Part shown: piece after piece, positions 8,741 through 18,227 of the stretch
Position numbering within the stretch: the first letter of the stretch is position 1
How the letters are laid out: every line of letters starts with the position of its first letter
Assembly (NCBI RefSeq): GCF_009728735.1
Contig: NZ_CP024636.1
Coordinates: 3,324,155 to 3,388,154, forward strand
Source: Pantoea phytobeneficialis
Lineage (GTDB): Bacteria; Pseudomonadota; Gammaproteobacteria; Enterobacterales; Enterobacteriaceae
Length of the DNA stretch: 64,000 nt
Direction: 5' to 3'
Position numbers and translations under genes: made by a program
Notes under the pieces: model-generated
Seen by the model: only the letters and a program-made list of their open reading frames with translations
Told to the model about the DNA's origin: nothing
Database searches by the model: none

Positions 8741-8814
8741 CATCAGCTCCTTTGCCCTGGGCCGTCATTCACGGTCGAGGGGCTTTAACGGGAAATCAAT
8801 GATGAAAAAATACG

Positions 8815-8836
8815 CTTGCAAATACTACCATACAAG
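8815..8836 (-). promoter_or_regulatory. Candidate RspR operator overlapping the rspB promoter
   Basis: CTTG and CAAG end a 22-bp imperfect inverted repeat (CTTGTATGGTA then GTATTTGCAAG on the minus strand). It covers TAGTAT (8827-8822), a fair -10 box at the right distance below the CRP site, so a bound repressor would block RNA polymerase. Assignment to RspR is inference from location and from the GTatggTA core common in FadR-family sites. Confidence 0.45.
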
Positions 8837-8851
8837 TCGACTTAACAGAGT

Positions 8852-8867
8852 TGTGAAGAGGGTCACA
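8852..8867 (-). promoter_or_regulatory. CRP-cAMP site upstream of rspB
   Basis: TGTGA-AGAGGG-TCACA matches both consensus half-sites exactly with the six-base spacing. Its centre (8859.5) is about 41 bases before a start point near 8818, the position of class II CRP activation. This predicts glucose repression of the operon. Confidence 0.75.
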
Positions 8868-8889
8868 GCTCGGGAAAGGAGGGATCGGA

Positions 8890-8965
8890 ACGTAGTGGCG
8901 CGATTTATCGCGCGGTTCTGTGCATGCTGGCAGAAAACCTCGCGCGATAAATCGCGCCGCTACGT
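8890..8965. repeat. Intergenic palindromic repeat, paired form (copy 3, best preserved)
   Basis: Left arm ACGTAGTGGCGCGATTTATC and right arm GATAAATCGCGCCGCTACGT are inverted around a spacer with TTCTGTGCATGCTGGCAG. At 76 bp it is the clearest full-length unit of the family and spans the gap between yegS and the rspB control region. Confidence 0.8.
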
Positions 8966-8975
8966 AAGATACAAA

Positions 8976-9875
8976 TTACGCCAGTAGCGGACACTGCGGC
9001 GGCAGACGGCAGCTCAATGCGCCCGGCAGCACCTCTATCTGGAATTCGCTACCGCTCAGGGGTTCGCCGTCCAGGTTAAATGTCATCTCGTGGGGAGAGC
9101 GGATACTCAGCGACTGCAACTTCGCTGAGACAATGTTGGGGTTTTCATCATCGCGCGTCAGCGAATGCAACAGGGTCGGCAACAGTTCCTGGGCGGTGAC
9201 GATGCTCAGATTGAGCTGGCCATCATTAATCAGCGCGTCAGGACACAATTTTTGGCCGCCACCTGCCTGACGTCCGTTGCCAATACCAATGACCAGCGCA
9301 TCGCCCTGCCAGTCAAAACCAGGTGCTACGATTTCACAGCGGTCCGGTTTGAGGGCATCGACACGCATCAGGCCATGAATGAAATAGGAAACACCACCCA
9401 GCGCGGATTTGAGTTTTTCCGGTGTTTCGGTAGTAATGCGAGTGCCAAAACCGCCGGTCGCCATATTGATAAAGTAGCGATCGCCATTGACACGCGCCAG
9501 GTCGATGGCGGTGGCTTTGCCGAGCACCGCGAGGCGCAGTGCCGGTTCCATCTCCAGCGGAATACCGACGCTGGTGGCAAAATCATTCGCGGTACCCAAC
9601 GGCAGAATGCCCAGCGCAGGACGGTGGTCTGCGGGTAGCGCTGCCAGTGCGGTGGCAATTTCGTTGATGGTGCCATCGCCGCCGCCAGCTACCACCGTTT
9701 CCGCCTGCAAACTGACGGCTTCCTGCACGTAGCGGTCGCCATCGCCTTTTTCCCAGGTGACACGCACGGCCAGATTAAAGCCTTCATCACGCAATTTATT
9801 TACCGCGGTGCGGAGTTCTTCATTTCCGGCACCTTTGCCATTCAAAATCAATAAGGTAAGTGGTTGGTTTTGCAT
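8976..9875 (-). CDS. yegS: Lipid kinase YegS
   Basis: YegS is a diacylglycerol-kinase-fold lipid kinase; the E. coli enzyme phosphorylates phosphatidylglycerol in vitro. The product is 299 residues and follows the E. coli protein closely. The ATP-binding [17 protein letters not shown] stretch is at residues 61-77, the GTANDFA motif of the family near 95, and [20 protein letters not shown] near 200 belongs to the second domain with its metal-binding DG. It is a single gene on the minus strand, with the sRNA gene cyaR upstream and a palindromic repeat downstream. A weak AGGGA precedes ATG 9875. Confidence 0.93.
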   Translation of the reverse strand: MQNQPLTLLILNGKGAGNEELRTAVNKLRDEGFNLAVRVTWEKGDGDRYVQEAVSLQAETVVAGGGDGTINEIATALAALPADHRPALGILPLGTANDFATSVGIPLEMEPALRLAVLGKATAIDLARVNGDRYFINMATGGFGTRITTETPEKLKSALGGVSYFIHGLMRVDALKPDRCEIVAPGFDWQGDALVIGIGNGRQAGGGQKLCPDALINDGQLNLSIVTAQELLPTLLHSLTRDDENPNIVSAKLQSLSIRSPHEMTFNLDGEPLSGSEFQIEVLPGALSCRLPPQCPLLA

Positions 9876-9950
9876 CGTCCATTCCCTGAGGCATTACAGA
9901 TAAAAGTGGTTATAGCATAGCCGGGACAGGAACTTTATCGGTGCGGGGAT

Positions 9951-10039
9951 GAAAAAAAGAAAACCCGCACGGGGGAGCCGGGCGGGTGAATGAGGTGGTT
10001 CCTGGTACTACCTGCTGATTATTGTTACTCGTTAGCAGC
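9951..10039 (-). ncRNA. cyaR: CyaR small regulatory RNA
   Basis: The minus strand carries GTACCAGGAACCACCTC, the conserved seed region of CyaR (RyeE), followed by a stem (ACCCGC / GCGGGT) and a run of T with one C, a typical Hfq sRNA terminator. The predicted 89 bases match the ~87 of E. coli. The gene sits next to yegQ, as in E. coli. A -10 box (TAAACT, 10052-10047) lies seven bases before the start G at 10039 and a CRP site lies at the class II distance. CyaR represses mRNAs such as ompX, luxS and nadE in E. coli. Confidence 0.93.
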
Positions 10040-10070
10040 GAAAGCGAGTTTACGCCAGGGCGAAACGGCG

Positions 10071-10092
10071 GTCTGTGATCCTGTTCTAATTT
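10071..10092 (-). promoter_or_regulatory. CRP-cAMP site of the cyaR promoter
   Basis: On the minus strand AAATTAGA, ACAGGA and TCACA follow the 22-bp CRP consensus at 14 positions, with a perfect right half-site. The centre lies 42 bases before the predicted CyaR start. CyaR of E. coli is known to be activated by CRP-cAMP. Confidence 0.65.
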
Positions 10093-10108
10093 CACCCATT
10101 TCTTTTCA

Positions 10109-11482
10109 TTAAGTGCGGTTGCTGGCGTGTGGGTCGCGCGTGCTGTCGCCAGCGGAAAAGTTACGCAGCAACAATGCGAAAGCGAGATCGACGTGCTCGG
10201 GTACCGGCAGCCAGACACGATGACCATCCCCCGGTGCCACATCAACGGCGCTTCCCTTGTCATTCTGCATCGCTTCCAGCCGACAATTCAGATTGCCATT
10301 GGGGGTCATGATTTCCAGCTCATCACCCAGCAAGAATTTATTCTTCACGGCCACCTGCGCCCACTCGCCACGGCGTTCACCGGTAAATTCACCGACAAAC
10401 TGCTGGCGTTCCGACACCGAATAGCCTTGTTGGTAGTTTTGGTAGCTGTCATGGGTATGACGACGCAGGAAACCTTCGGTGTAGCCACGATGTGCCAGAC
10501 CCTCCAGGGTTTCCAGCAGCGAAGGATCGAAGGGTTTACCTGCGGCGGCATCATCGATGGCCCGGCGATACACCTGGGCGGTACGAGCGCAGTAATAAAA
10601 CGATTTGGTACGGCCTTCAATCTTCAGCGAATGCACGCCCATCTGACTCAAACGTTCAACATGTGCCACGGCGCGTAAATCTTTCGAATTCATGATATAG
10701 GTGCCGTGCTCATCCTCGAATGCGCTCATGGTTTCGCCCGGTTTCATTTTCTCTTCCAGCAGAAAAACGCGATCCGTTGGCGTACCCAGTCCCAACGTCG
10801 GCGTGGCTGCTTGTACCTCAACCGGTTGGTGGACACCGACAATATTGCCGACCTCGTCCTGCTGGCCTTCCGCCACCTTATATTCCCAGCGGCAGGCGTT
10901 GGTACAGGTCCCCTGGTTGGGATCGCGTTTATTCAGATAACCGGACAGTAAACAACGGCCAGAATAGGCCATGCACAGCGCGCCGTGTACGAAGATCTCG
11001 ATCTCCATTGCCGGCACCTGCTGACGGATCTCACCGATCTCCTCCAGTGACAATTCGCGCGAAAGAATCACGCGGGTTAACCCCATCTGCTGCCAGAATT
11101 TCACCGTCGCCCAGTTGACGGCGTTAGCCTGTACCGAGAGATGGATCGCCATCGCCGGGAAGGCTTCGCGTACCAGCATAATCAGGCCGGGATCGGACAT
11201 GATCAACGCGTCCGGCTGCATTGCCACCACCGGAGTCAGATCGCGGATAAAGGTCTTCAGTTTGGCGTTATGCGGTGCGATATTCACCACCACATAGAAT
11301 TTTTTGCCAAGTCGGTGGGCTTCATCGATGCCTTTGGCGAGGTTTTCATGGGTGAATTCGTTATTGCGCACGCGCAGGCTATAGCGCGGTTGCCCGGCAT
11401 ACACCGCGTCAGCGCCATAGGCAAAGGCATAGCGCATATTCTTCAGCGTTCCCGCTGGAGAAAGCAGTTCAGGTTTAAACAT
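10109..11482 (-). CDS. yegQ: tRNA uridine 5-hydroxylation protein TrhP (YegQ), U32 family
   Basis: YegQ, renamed TrhP, is a peptidase-U32-family protein needed for the oxygen-independent, prephenate-dependent route to 5-hydroxyuridine at tRNA wobble position 34. The protein has 457 residues (453 in E. coli), opens MFKPELLSPAGTLKNMRYAF, and has the U32 segment EIEIFVHGALCMAYSGRCLLSG near residue 166 followed by CTNACRWEY, which together supply the four cysteines expected of an iron-sulfur site. Only the ribosome site is weak. An FNR-type palindrome lies about 115 bp upstream of its start. E. coli yegP, normally between yegQ and baeR, is absent. Confidence 0.92.
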   Translation of the reverse strand: MFKPELLSPAGTLKNMRYAFAYGADAVYAGQPRYSLRVRNNEFTHENLAKGIDEAHRLGKKFYVVVNIAPHNAKLKTFIRDLTPVVAMQPDALIMSDPGLIMLVREAFPAMAIHLSVQANAVNWATVKFWQQMGLTRVILSRELSLEEIGEIRQQVPAMEIEIFVHGALCMAYSGRCLLSGYLNKRDPNQGTCTNACRWEYKVAEGQQDEVGNIVGVHQPVEVQAATPTLGLGTPTDRVFLLEEKMKPGETMSAFEDEHGTYIMNSKDLRAVAHVERLSQMGVHSLKIEGRTKSFYYCARTAQVYRRAIDDAAAGKPFDPSLLETLEGLAHRGYTEGFLRRHTHDSYQNYQQGYSVSERQQFVGEFTGERRGEWAQVAVKNKFLLGDELEIMTPNGNLNCRLEAMQNDKGSAVDVAPGDGHRVWLPVPEHVDLAFALLLRNFSAGDSTRDPHASNRT

Positions 11483-11546
11483 GGGATCTCACTGATGTCA
11501 GGTCAGCATGCCATCGACGATGGCAGGTGCAGTGGCCGTATCAGAC

Positions 11547-11581
11547 GGCCCTGCAAAAGGTGGGGAATTTTAGGCAGGGCC
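11547..11581. terminator. Inverted repeat between baeR and yegQ
   Basis: GGCCCTGC (11547-11554) and GCAGGGCC (11574-11581) pair perfectly around a 19-base AT-rich loop, 45-79 bases after the baeR stop on the minus strand. No strong T run follows, so termination strength is uncertain. Confidence 0.4.
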
Positions 11582-11595
11582 ACTCACGAAGTAAA

Positions 11596-11609
11596 TTGAC
11601 CTGGATCAA
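11596..11609. promoter_or_regulatory. FNR-like site upstream of yegQ
   Basis: TTGAC-CTGG-ATCAA matches the FNR consensus TTGAT-N4-ATCAA at nine of ten fixed positions. It lies 17-30 bases after the baeR stop and 114-127 bases before the yegQ start, on the side where only yegQ would be regulated. Confidence 0.4.
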
Positions 11610-11625
11610 GCTAAGGCGCTGATTG

Positions 11626-12333
11626 CTACAGGATGCGGCAGACATCGGCCTCCCAGCGATAACCCATGCCGTATACCGCGCGGATAAACGGTTGTTCCGC
11701 GTCGAGACTTTCCAGCTTACGGCGCAGATTTTTGATGTGGCTGTCGATGGTGCGATCGGTCACCACGCGATAATCGTCGTACAGATGGTTGAGCAACTGT
11801 TCACGCGAAAACACTTTACCTGGTTCCAGCGCCAGCGTTTTCAACAGCCGAAACTCGGCTGGGGTCAGCTCCAGTTGCTGTTCACGCCAGGTGGCCTGGA
11901 AACGCCCCTCATCGATCACCAGATGTGACGCCTGCTGCGCCTCTTCCGGCGTCCGTTTGACGCGGCGCAAAATGGTTTTCACCCGCGCCACCACTTCACG
12001 CGGACTGAAGGGTTTGCAGATATAGTCGTCGGCCCCAATTTCCAGGCCAAGCAGGCGATCAATTTCTTCGGTGCGCGCCGTCACCATGATGATAGGTAAT
12101 TCGGAGAAACGGCGAATTTCGCGACACAAGGTTAAGCCATCGCGACCTGGCAACATTAAATCCAGCAGCATCAAATCCGGCGGCGTCTGCTGCACATAAC
12201 TCAGCACTTCGCTGCCGTTGCCAATATGGTGGGTGCGATAGTTGGACGCTTGCAGATAATCAATCATCAGCTGCGCCAGTTTCGGCTCGTCTTCAACAAC
12301 AAGGATTAAAGGGTCGTGCTTTTCCGTGCTCAT
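11626..12333 (-). CDS. baeR: Response regulator BaeR
   Basis: BaeR is the OmpR-family regulator of the BaeSR envelope-stress system and activates mdtABCD. The receiver domain carries the acidic pair VEDE at residues 13-16, the phospho-acceptor aspartate in [13 protein letters not shown] near residue 57, and the conserved K in YICKPF near 107. The C-terminal winged helix has [13 protein letters not shown] near 147 and [15 protein letters not shown] near 197. At 235 residues it is close to the E. coli protein. It starts nine bases after baeS and is the last gene of the operon; the yegP that follows it in E. coli is missing. Confidence 0.94.
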   Translation of the reverse strand: MSTEKHDPLILVVEDEPKLAQLMIDYLQASNYRTHHIGNGSEVLSYVQQTPPDLMLLDLMLPGRDGLTLCREIRRFSELPIIMVTARTEEIDRLLGLEIGADDYICKPFSPREVVARVKTILRRVKRTPEEAQQASHLVIDEGRFQATWREQQLELTPAEFRLLKTLALEPGKVFSREQLLNHLYDDYRVVTDRTIDSHIKNLRRKLESLDAEQPFIRAVYGMGYRWEADVCRIL

Positions 12334-12342
12334 AGGCTGTGC

Positions 12343-13728
12343 TTAATGGGGAACATAAGGCAAGTTTAGCGTGATTTGCAGACCACCTAAATCAGAGAGA
12401 TCTGCACTAATGCTGCCACCATGCGCTTCCGCAATATTTTTGCAGATCGCCAGACCGAGACCCGAGCCGCCGCTGGCACGGTTGCGTGAACTCTCCGTGC
12501 GGAAGAAACGCTCAAACAACCGGGCCTGATGGGCCGGGTCCACACCAGGCGCGCTGTCGGCAAAGCAGAGCTGCCAACTGTCGCCGAGGTTTTTCATGGT
12601 CAGGCGCACCTGACCACCGGCATCGGTATAGCGCAGGCTGTTTTCCAGCAGGTTGGTGAACAGCTGCATCAACCGATCGGGATCGCCGAAACTCGGCGCT
12701 TCTGCTGGCAATGTCAGCTGCAAGGTCAGCTGGCGGCTGCGATAGCGTTCGCCGAAGCTGCCCGCCGCCACCTCCAGCAGATGGACTAAATCCACCGCCT
12801 GCTTGCGATAGGCAAGGGCACCGGCATCAGAGAGTGATAACTGATGTAAATCATCCACCAGCTTGGTCAACACCACCACTTCGCTTTGTAGCGAAGAGAT
12901 GGCTTCCGGTGTCAGTTTGCGCACACCATCCTGCATGGCCTCCAGCTCGCCACGCAGGATCGCCAGCGGCGTGCGCAGTTCATGGGAGATATCCGCCATA
13001 AAGGCCCGGCGGTTGCTCTCGTTTTTTTCCAGCGAGCTGGCGAGCTGGTTAAAGTCGCGCGCCAACTGGCCGAGTTCGTCGCTGCTTCCCACTTCGACCC
13101 GCGTGGCGAAATCGCCTGCGGCCAGATGGTGGGTGCCATCCACCAGCCTTTTTACCGGGGCCAGCAAGCCGCGCGCCATCAGCCAGGTCGCCAGCGCTGC
13201 CATCAGTGCCGTAAAGCCTACGATGATCCAACTGGTGCGGCGCTGTTGTTGGTCAAAATTAATGTCAGTGCTGCGGGTGAGGCGTTCAGCAGGTGAGCCG
13301 ATCACCCAGCCAACCACTTTGCCATTGCTGGTGGTGATATTGCGTCTTGTCCCTTCAGGGGGGACCGGGGATCGCGGGCCAGAAAGTACCTTGTATTGCT
13401 GATCGATAATCCAGAACTGGGTGCGCCAGCCGTGTGGGGGCAGCAGGTTACCGCTGCCGGGGTTCTGCTCCAGCGAACGCAGGATAGAAAAAATCAGCCG
13501 GTCATTGTTGCGCAGAAAATCCCAGTTACCGTGCTGTTCATATTGGTCAGCAAGCGCATCACTCAGCAGCGTCAGACGTTGTTCATTCCCTTTACGAATG
13601 TAATCGACAAAGCCGTGTTCAAAGCTGAGCCGCACCCCCCAGTGCATGATGATAATCACCAGCATGCAGGTGGAAAAAATCGCCATAAACAGCTTGGGAC
13701 CAATGCCGAGTTTCAGCGCGCGCTTCAT
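12343..13728 (-). CDS. baeS: Sensor histidine kinase BaeS
   Basis: BaeS is the inner-membrane sensor that phosphorylates BaeR in response to envelope-damaging compounds such as indole and flavonoids. The 461-residue protein has a first membrane helix at about 12-32, a periplasmic domain, a second helix near 168-188, a HAMP domain, the phospho-acceptor histidine in [18 protein letters not shown] near residue 247, and an ATPase domain with [13 protein letters not shown] near 360 and [18 protein letters not shown] near 425. Its ATG overlaps the mdtD stop by four bases, so it is coupled to the efflux genes. Confidence 0.94.
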   Translation of the reverse strand: MKRALKLGIGPKLFMAIFSTCMLVIIIMHWGVRLSFEHGFVDYIRKGNEQRLTLLSDALADQYEQHGNWDFLRNNDRLIFSILRSLEQNPGSGNLLPPHGWRTQFWIIDQQYKVLSGPRSPVPPEGTRRNITTSNGKVVGWVIGSPAERLTRSTDINFDQQQRRTSWIIVGFTALMAALATWLMARGLLAPVKRLVDGTHHLAAGDFATRVEVGSSDELGQLARDFNQLASSLEKNESNRRAFMADISHELRTPLAILRGELEAMQDGVRKLTPEAISSLQSEVVVLTKLVDDLHQLSLSDAGALAYRKQAVDLVHLLEVAAGSFGERYRSRQLTLQLTLPAEAPSFGDPDRLMQLFTNLLENSLRYTDAGGQVRLTMKNLGDSWQLCFADSAPGVDPAHQARLFERFFRTESSRNRASGGSGLGLAICKNIAEAHGGSISADLSDLGGLQITLNLPYVPH

Positions 13729-15134
13729 CCTTCACTCCTTTTGCGTCGCAGATCGACGTTTTTGCTCACATCTTTCGGCACACGCCAGAACACCAGCGCA
13801 GGCAGGATAATCACCAGCGCCATGCTGAGGTAAGCGTAGATAAAGGTTTGGTGGGCTGCTGCGCTGTTGGCGATGGCGCCATGACCGAAAGCACCCAGCA
13901 GCAGGCCAGCGATGGTGACACCAATGCTGGTGGAGAGCTGCATGATCATCGACAGCAAACTGTTGCCGCTGGACGCCAGTTCATCTGGCAGCGCTTTCAG
14001 CGTCAGGGTGTTCATGGATGAGAAGCGAATGGCGTTGACCATCCCCTGAAGCAATAACACCACCGGCAGCAGCCAGGTCCTGCCCAGCAACGCGACCGCC
14101 GGGAACAGCAGCACCACCAGCGCGAGCGCGCAGGTGCCACCCACCAATGCATTGCGGTAACCGAACAGATTCACGATCCTCACCACCACGCGTTTGATCC
14201 CCATATTACCCAGCACCATTGGGATCATCATCAGCCCCGCATGGAACGGGCTGAAGCCGAGGCCCACCTGCAAGAAAATCGGCGTCATAAACGGCAGCAT
14301 GCCGCTGCCGATGCGACCGGTAAAACTGCCGAGCAGACCGATGGAGTAGATGCGATTATCAAATAATTTCAGGCTAAACAGGGCATCGTCGTTGTTACGA
14401 CCGTGCATCAAATAAAACAGCAGGGAAAAGACGCCAACCAGGATCAGCAGACCGAGCAGCAGCGCAGAGCCATCGGTGCTCCGCTGTCCATCAAGCGCCA
14501 ACGTCAGGGTCGCCATGCCTACGGCCAGTAAACCAAAGCCGAGAAAGTCGAAGCGTCGGGTTTGCATGGTGTAGTTGGGCATGATCGCGAGGGTGGCAAT
14601 GGCACCAATGATGCCGACCGGGATGTTGATCAGGAAGATCCAGTGCCAACTGGCGTACTGCACCAGAATACCGCCCAGCGCCGGACCGAGCAGCGGACCG
14701 ACCTGGCCGGGTAGGGTAACAAAGGTCATCGCCGACATATATTGCTCGCGCGGGACGATTTTCATCACCGTTAAGCGCCCGACAGGCACCATCATTGCGC
14801 CGCCGACCCCCTGAATGACACGCGCCAGCACCAGTTGATCCAGTGTGCCGGAGAAGGCACAGAACACCGAACCAATGCTGAATAATACGATGGCGGTGAA
14901 GAAGATATTCCGCACACCAAAACGGTCAGCCAGCCAGCCACTTAGCGGCAGGGTGACGGCCACCGTCAGGACATAGGAGACAATCACCGAATGCATATGC
15001 AGTGGACTGACGCTGAGGTCGCGCGCCATCGACGGAATGGCGGTGTTGACGATGGTGGTATCCAGCGACTGCATAAAAAAGCCAAAAGCGACAATCCACA
15101 ATTGCCAGCGCACCGTCGCGTTCTGAGTGGTCAT
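13725..15134 (-). CDS. mdtD: MFS transporter MdtD (DHA2 family)
   Basis: MdtD is a 14-helix drug:H+ antiporter-family protein cotranscribed with mdtABC; in E. coli it is not needed for MdtABC resistance and has been proposed to move iron-citrate. The product (469 residues) opens with [20 protein letters not shown], has the DHA2 segment [12 protein letters not shown] near residue 68 and the antiporter-type [20 protein letters not shown] near 138. It follows mdtC by 15 bases and overlaps baeS by four. The sequence tracks E. coli MdtD along its length. Confidence 0.92.
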   Translation of the reverse strand: MTTQNATVRWQLWIVAFGFFMQSLDTTIVNTAIPSMARDLSVSPLHMHSVIVSYVLTVAVTLPLSGWLADRFGVRNIFFTAIVLFSIGSVFCAFSGTLDQLVLARVIQGVGGAMMVPVGRLTVMKIVPREQYMSAMTFVTLPGQVGPLLGPALGGILVQYASWHWIFLINIPVGIIGAIATLAIMPNYTMQTRRFDFLGFGLLAVGMATLTLALDGQRSTDGSALLLGLLILVGVFSLLFYLMHGRNNDDALFSLKLFDNRIYSIGLLGSFTGRIGSGMLPFMTPIFLQVGLGFSPFHAGLMMIPMVLGNMGIKRVVVRIVNLFGYRNALVGGTCALALVVLLFPAVALLGRTWLLPVVLLLQGMVNAIRFSSMNTLTLKALPDELASSGNSLLSMIMQLSTSIGVTIAGLLLGAFGHGAIANSAAAHQTFIYAYLSMALVIILPALVFWRVPKDVSKNVDLRRKRSEG

Positions 15135-15149
15135 GGTCTCTTCATCCCG

Positions 15150-18100
15150 TTAATTCTCCTGAATGTTGATCAGCGCCGGGCGCTTCCTGCGTCGCAGCTT
15201 ATCCATCATCAGATACACCACCGGTGTGGTGTAGAGCGTTAGCAGCTGGCTCATGACCAGGCCTCCAGCGATGGTGATGCCGAGCGGTTGCCGCAGTTCT
15301 GCGCCATCGCCGCTGGTCAGTACCAGCGGCAGTGCGCCAAACAGCGCGGCCAGCGTGGTCATCAGAATCGGGCGAAAACGCAGCTGGCACGCCTGAAATA
15401 TTGCCTCACGCGCCGTCAGGTTGCCGTTTCGTTCTGCCTCCAGCGCAAAGTCGACCATCATAATCGCGTTCTTTTTCACGATGCCAATCAGCAGCAAAAT
15501 GCCGATCAGCGCAATCAGGCTGAACGGGGTGTTAAACAGTTCCAGCGCCAGCAGCGCACCGACTCCGGCGGAGGGCAGGGTAGAGAGAATAGTCAGCGGA
15601 TGGACATAGCTCTCATACAAAATCCCCAACACGATATACACCGCCGCAATTGCCGCCAGAATCAGGTACAGCTGGCTGGATTGCGACTGCTGGAACACCT
15701 GCGCCGTACCAGCAAAGCTGCCACGCACGCTGCTGGGGACACCCAGTGCCGTCATGGTGCGGTCAATCGCATCGGACGCCTGCGACAAGGATACGCCTTC
15801 CGGCAGGTTAAAAGAGATAGTCGAAGCGGCAGATAAGCCCTGATGGTTAACGGACAACGGCGCATTGGCCGGTTGCCAGCGGGCAAACCAACTCAGCGGG
15901 ATAGCTTTTCCGTCGCTGTTGATGACAAACATTTGCTCCAGTGCGCTGATATCCTGGGTGTAACGTGGTTCCACCTCCATCACCACTTTGTACTGGTTCA
16001 GTGGTTGATAGATCGTCGAAATCTGCCGCTGACCAAAGGCGTTATTCAGTAAGGCGTTAGCGGCAGAAACATCAATCCCCAGCCGCGCCATGCTCTCGCG
16101 ATCGTAAGTCAGCGCCATCTCGCTGCCGTTATCCTGTTGATCAGAGTTGACGTCAGCCAGTTCCGGCAGGGCGGCAAATGCTTTACGGATCTGAGGCTCC
16201 CAGGTGCGCAAATCCGCCAGGTTATCGGACAGCAGGCTGTACTGGTAACTGGCGTTTGACTCGCGTCCACCAATACGGATGTCCTGCACCGCATTGAGAT
16301 ACAGATTAGCGCCCGGCTCCTTTGCCAGCTTGGTGCGCAGGCGGGCAATCACCTGCTGGGCGGTTTCACTCCGTTCGGAAAGCGGCTTAAGGGAGATAAA
16401 CATCGAGCCGCTGTTGGTGCGCGAGCCACCGGTGAAACCGGTGACATTATCCACCGCCGGGTCGGCCTTGATGATGTTCATAAAGTCCTGCAATTTCCCC
16501 CGCATCGCCTGAAAGGAGATGCTCTGGTCGGCAGAGATAAAGCCGGTCAGGCGTCCGGTATCCTGCTCTGGCATAAAGGTTTTGGGAATCGAGATAAACA
16601 GCCAGATGGTCAGCCCGACGGTGGCCAGCAGCACCAGCAAGACCCAGCGCGCATGATCCAGCACCCAACCGAGTGAGCGACCATAGCCATGCTGTACCGC
16701 CATCAGCACGCGTCCGGCACCGCGCAGACGCGGCTGTGCGCGGGGAGCATGTGGTTTCAGCAGGTATGCGCACATCATTGGCGTCAGGGTGATGGAGATA
16801 AACAGCGAGATCAGGATCGCCACCGAGAGGGTTATCGCGAATTCAGAGAAGAAGCGGCCAATGATACCGCCGAGCATCAGCAGCGGCAGAAATACCGCAA
16901 TCAGGGACAGGCTCATCGACAGCACGGTAAAACCGACTTCACGTACCCCCTGCAACGCCGCCGGTAAGGGTTTCATTCCGGCTTCAACATGGCGCGCGAT
17001 ATTCTCCAGCACCACGATGGCGTCATCTACCACAAAACCGGTGGCGATGGTAAGCGCCATCAACGACAGGTTATTCAGACTGAAGCCGCACAGATACATG
17101 GCGGCAAAGGTACCAATCAACGACACCGGCACTGCGGCGGCGGGGATTAACGTGGCGCGTCCGTCACGCAGGAAGAAAAACACCACCAGAATCACCAGGG
17201 CGACGGCGATGATCAGCGACTGCTCCACCTCCTGCAAGGAGGCGCGGATGGTGGGCGAACGATCCTGCGCCACTTGCAGGTCGATGGATGCCGGAATGAC
17301 ATCATGCAGCTCCGGCAGTTCGGCACGAATACGGTCAACGGTGTCGATGACGTTCGCTTCCGGGGATTTGCGGATCACCAGCAGTACCGCCGGTTTGCCA
17401 TTGGTCATCCCGGCGTTACGCACATCCTGCACCGAATCCTGCACGTTCGCCACATCACGCAGCCGTACTGCCGCGCCGTTGTTGTAATGCACCACCAGCG
17501 GCTGATAATCGCTGGCGGTTTGCAGTTCATCGTTGGTTCGCAATTGCCAGCGTTGCTGGTGGTCATCAATCGCGCCTTGTGGACGGCGCTGGTTGGCGTT
17601 AGCAATGGCCGTGCGCACCGCATCCAGTGACACGCCCTGATTGAACAACGCCTGCGGATTCAACTCGACACGCACCGCTGGCAGCGAGCTTCCGCCCACC
17701 GTGACATCGCCAACGCCTTCAATCTGCGACAGTTTCTGCGCCAGTTGCGTTGAGGCGTAATCATACAGCTGACCGGGATTATAAATCTCCGAGGTCAGCG
17801 TCAGAATCATAATCGGCGCGTCGGAAGGGTTGGCCTTACGGTAAGTCGGACGGCTTGGCATCCCGGTGGGCAACAGGCTCTGCGCGGCGTTGATCGCCGC
17901 CTGCACATCGCGTGCGGCACCGTTGATGTCGCGGTCAAAATCAAACACCAGGATAATACGCGTGCTGCCCAGCGAGCTGGTGGAAGTCATCTCGCTGACG
18001 CCAGCGATACGCCCGAGCGAACGTTCGAGCGGCGTCGCAACCGAAGAGGCCATGGTTTCCGGCGCGGCACCCGGCAGCGATGCGGAAATCACGATCACCG

Positions 18101-18227
18101 GAAAATCAACCTGCGGTAGCGGCGCGACCGGCAGCAGGCGGAAGCCGAGAATCCCCGCCAGCGCAATCGCCAGCGTCAGTAGCGTGGTGGCGACGGGGCG
18201 GTGGATGAACAGGGCAAAGAACTTCAC
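15150..18227 (-). CDS. mdtC: RND efflux pump subunit MdtC
   Basis: MdtC forms with MdtB a mixed RND trimer in the inner membrane that, with MdtA and an outer-membrane channel such as TolC, exports bile salts, novobiocin and other compounds. The product is 1025 residues, the same as in E. coli, with twelve helices and two large periplasmic loops. The proton relay region is [19 protein letters not shown] near residue 396, and the first helix is [20 protein letters not shown] near 14. ATGA overlap with mdtB couples translation. BaeR controls the operon. Confidence 0.96.
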   Translation of the reverse strand: MKFFALFIHRPVATTLLTLAIALAGILGFRLLPVAPLPQVDFPVIVISASLPGAAPETMASSVATPLERSLGRIAGVSEMTSTSSLGSTRIILVFDFDRDINGAARDVQAAINAAQSLLPTGMPSRPTYRKANPSDAPIMILTLTSEIYNPGQLYDYASTQLAQKLSQIEGVGDVTVGGSSLPAVRVELNPQALFNQGVSLDAVRTAIANANQRRPQGAIDDHQQRWQLRTNDELQTASDYQPLVVHYNNGAAVRLRDVANVQDSVQDVRNAGMTNGKPAVLLVIRKSPEANVIDTVDRIRAELPELHDVIPASIDLQVAQDRSPTIRASLQEVEQSLIIAVALVILVVFFFLRDGRATLIPAAAVPVSLIGTFAAMYLCGFSLNNLSLMALTIATGFVVDDAIVVLENIARHVEAGMKPLPAALQGVREVGFTVLSMSLSLIAVFLPLLMLGGIIGRFFSEFAITLSVAILISLFISITLTPMMCAYLLKPHAPRAQPRLRGAGRVLMAVQHGYGRSLGWVLDHARWVLLVLLATVGLTIWLFISIPKTFMPEQDTGRLTGFISADQSISFQAMRGKLQDFMNIIKADPAVDNVTGFTGGSRTNSGSMFISLKPLSERSETAQQVIARLRTKLAKEPGANLYLNAVQDIRIGGRESNASYQYSLLSDNLADLRTWEPQIRKAFAALPELADVNSDQQDNGSEMALTYDRESMARLGIDVSAANALLNNAFGQRQISTIYQPLNQYKVVMEVEPRYTQDISALEQMFVINSDGKAIPLSWFARWQPANAPLSVNHQGLSAASTISFNLPEGVSLSQASDAIDRTMTALGVPSSVRGSFAGTAQVFQQSQSSQLYLILAAIAAVYIVLGILYESYVHPLTILSTLPSAGVGALLALELFNTPFSLIALIGILLLIGIVKKNAIMMVDFALEAERNGNLTAREAIFQACQLRFRPILMTTLAALFGALPLVLTSGDGAELRQPLGITIAGGLVMSQLLTLYTTPVVYLMMDKLRRRKRPALINIQEN

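Noticed and set aside
16789..17487. 232-codon open frame antisense to mdtC
   Set aside because: It mirrors a well-conserved RND gene; no ribosome site, no recognisable product.
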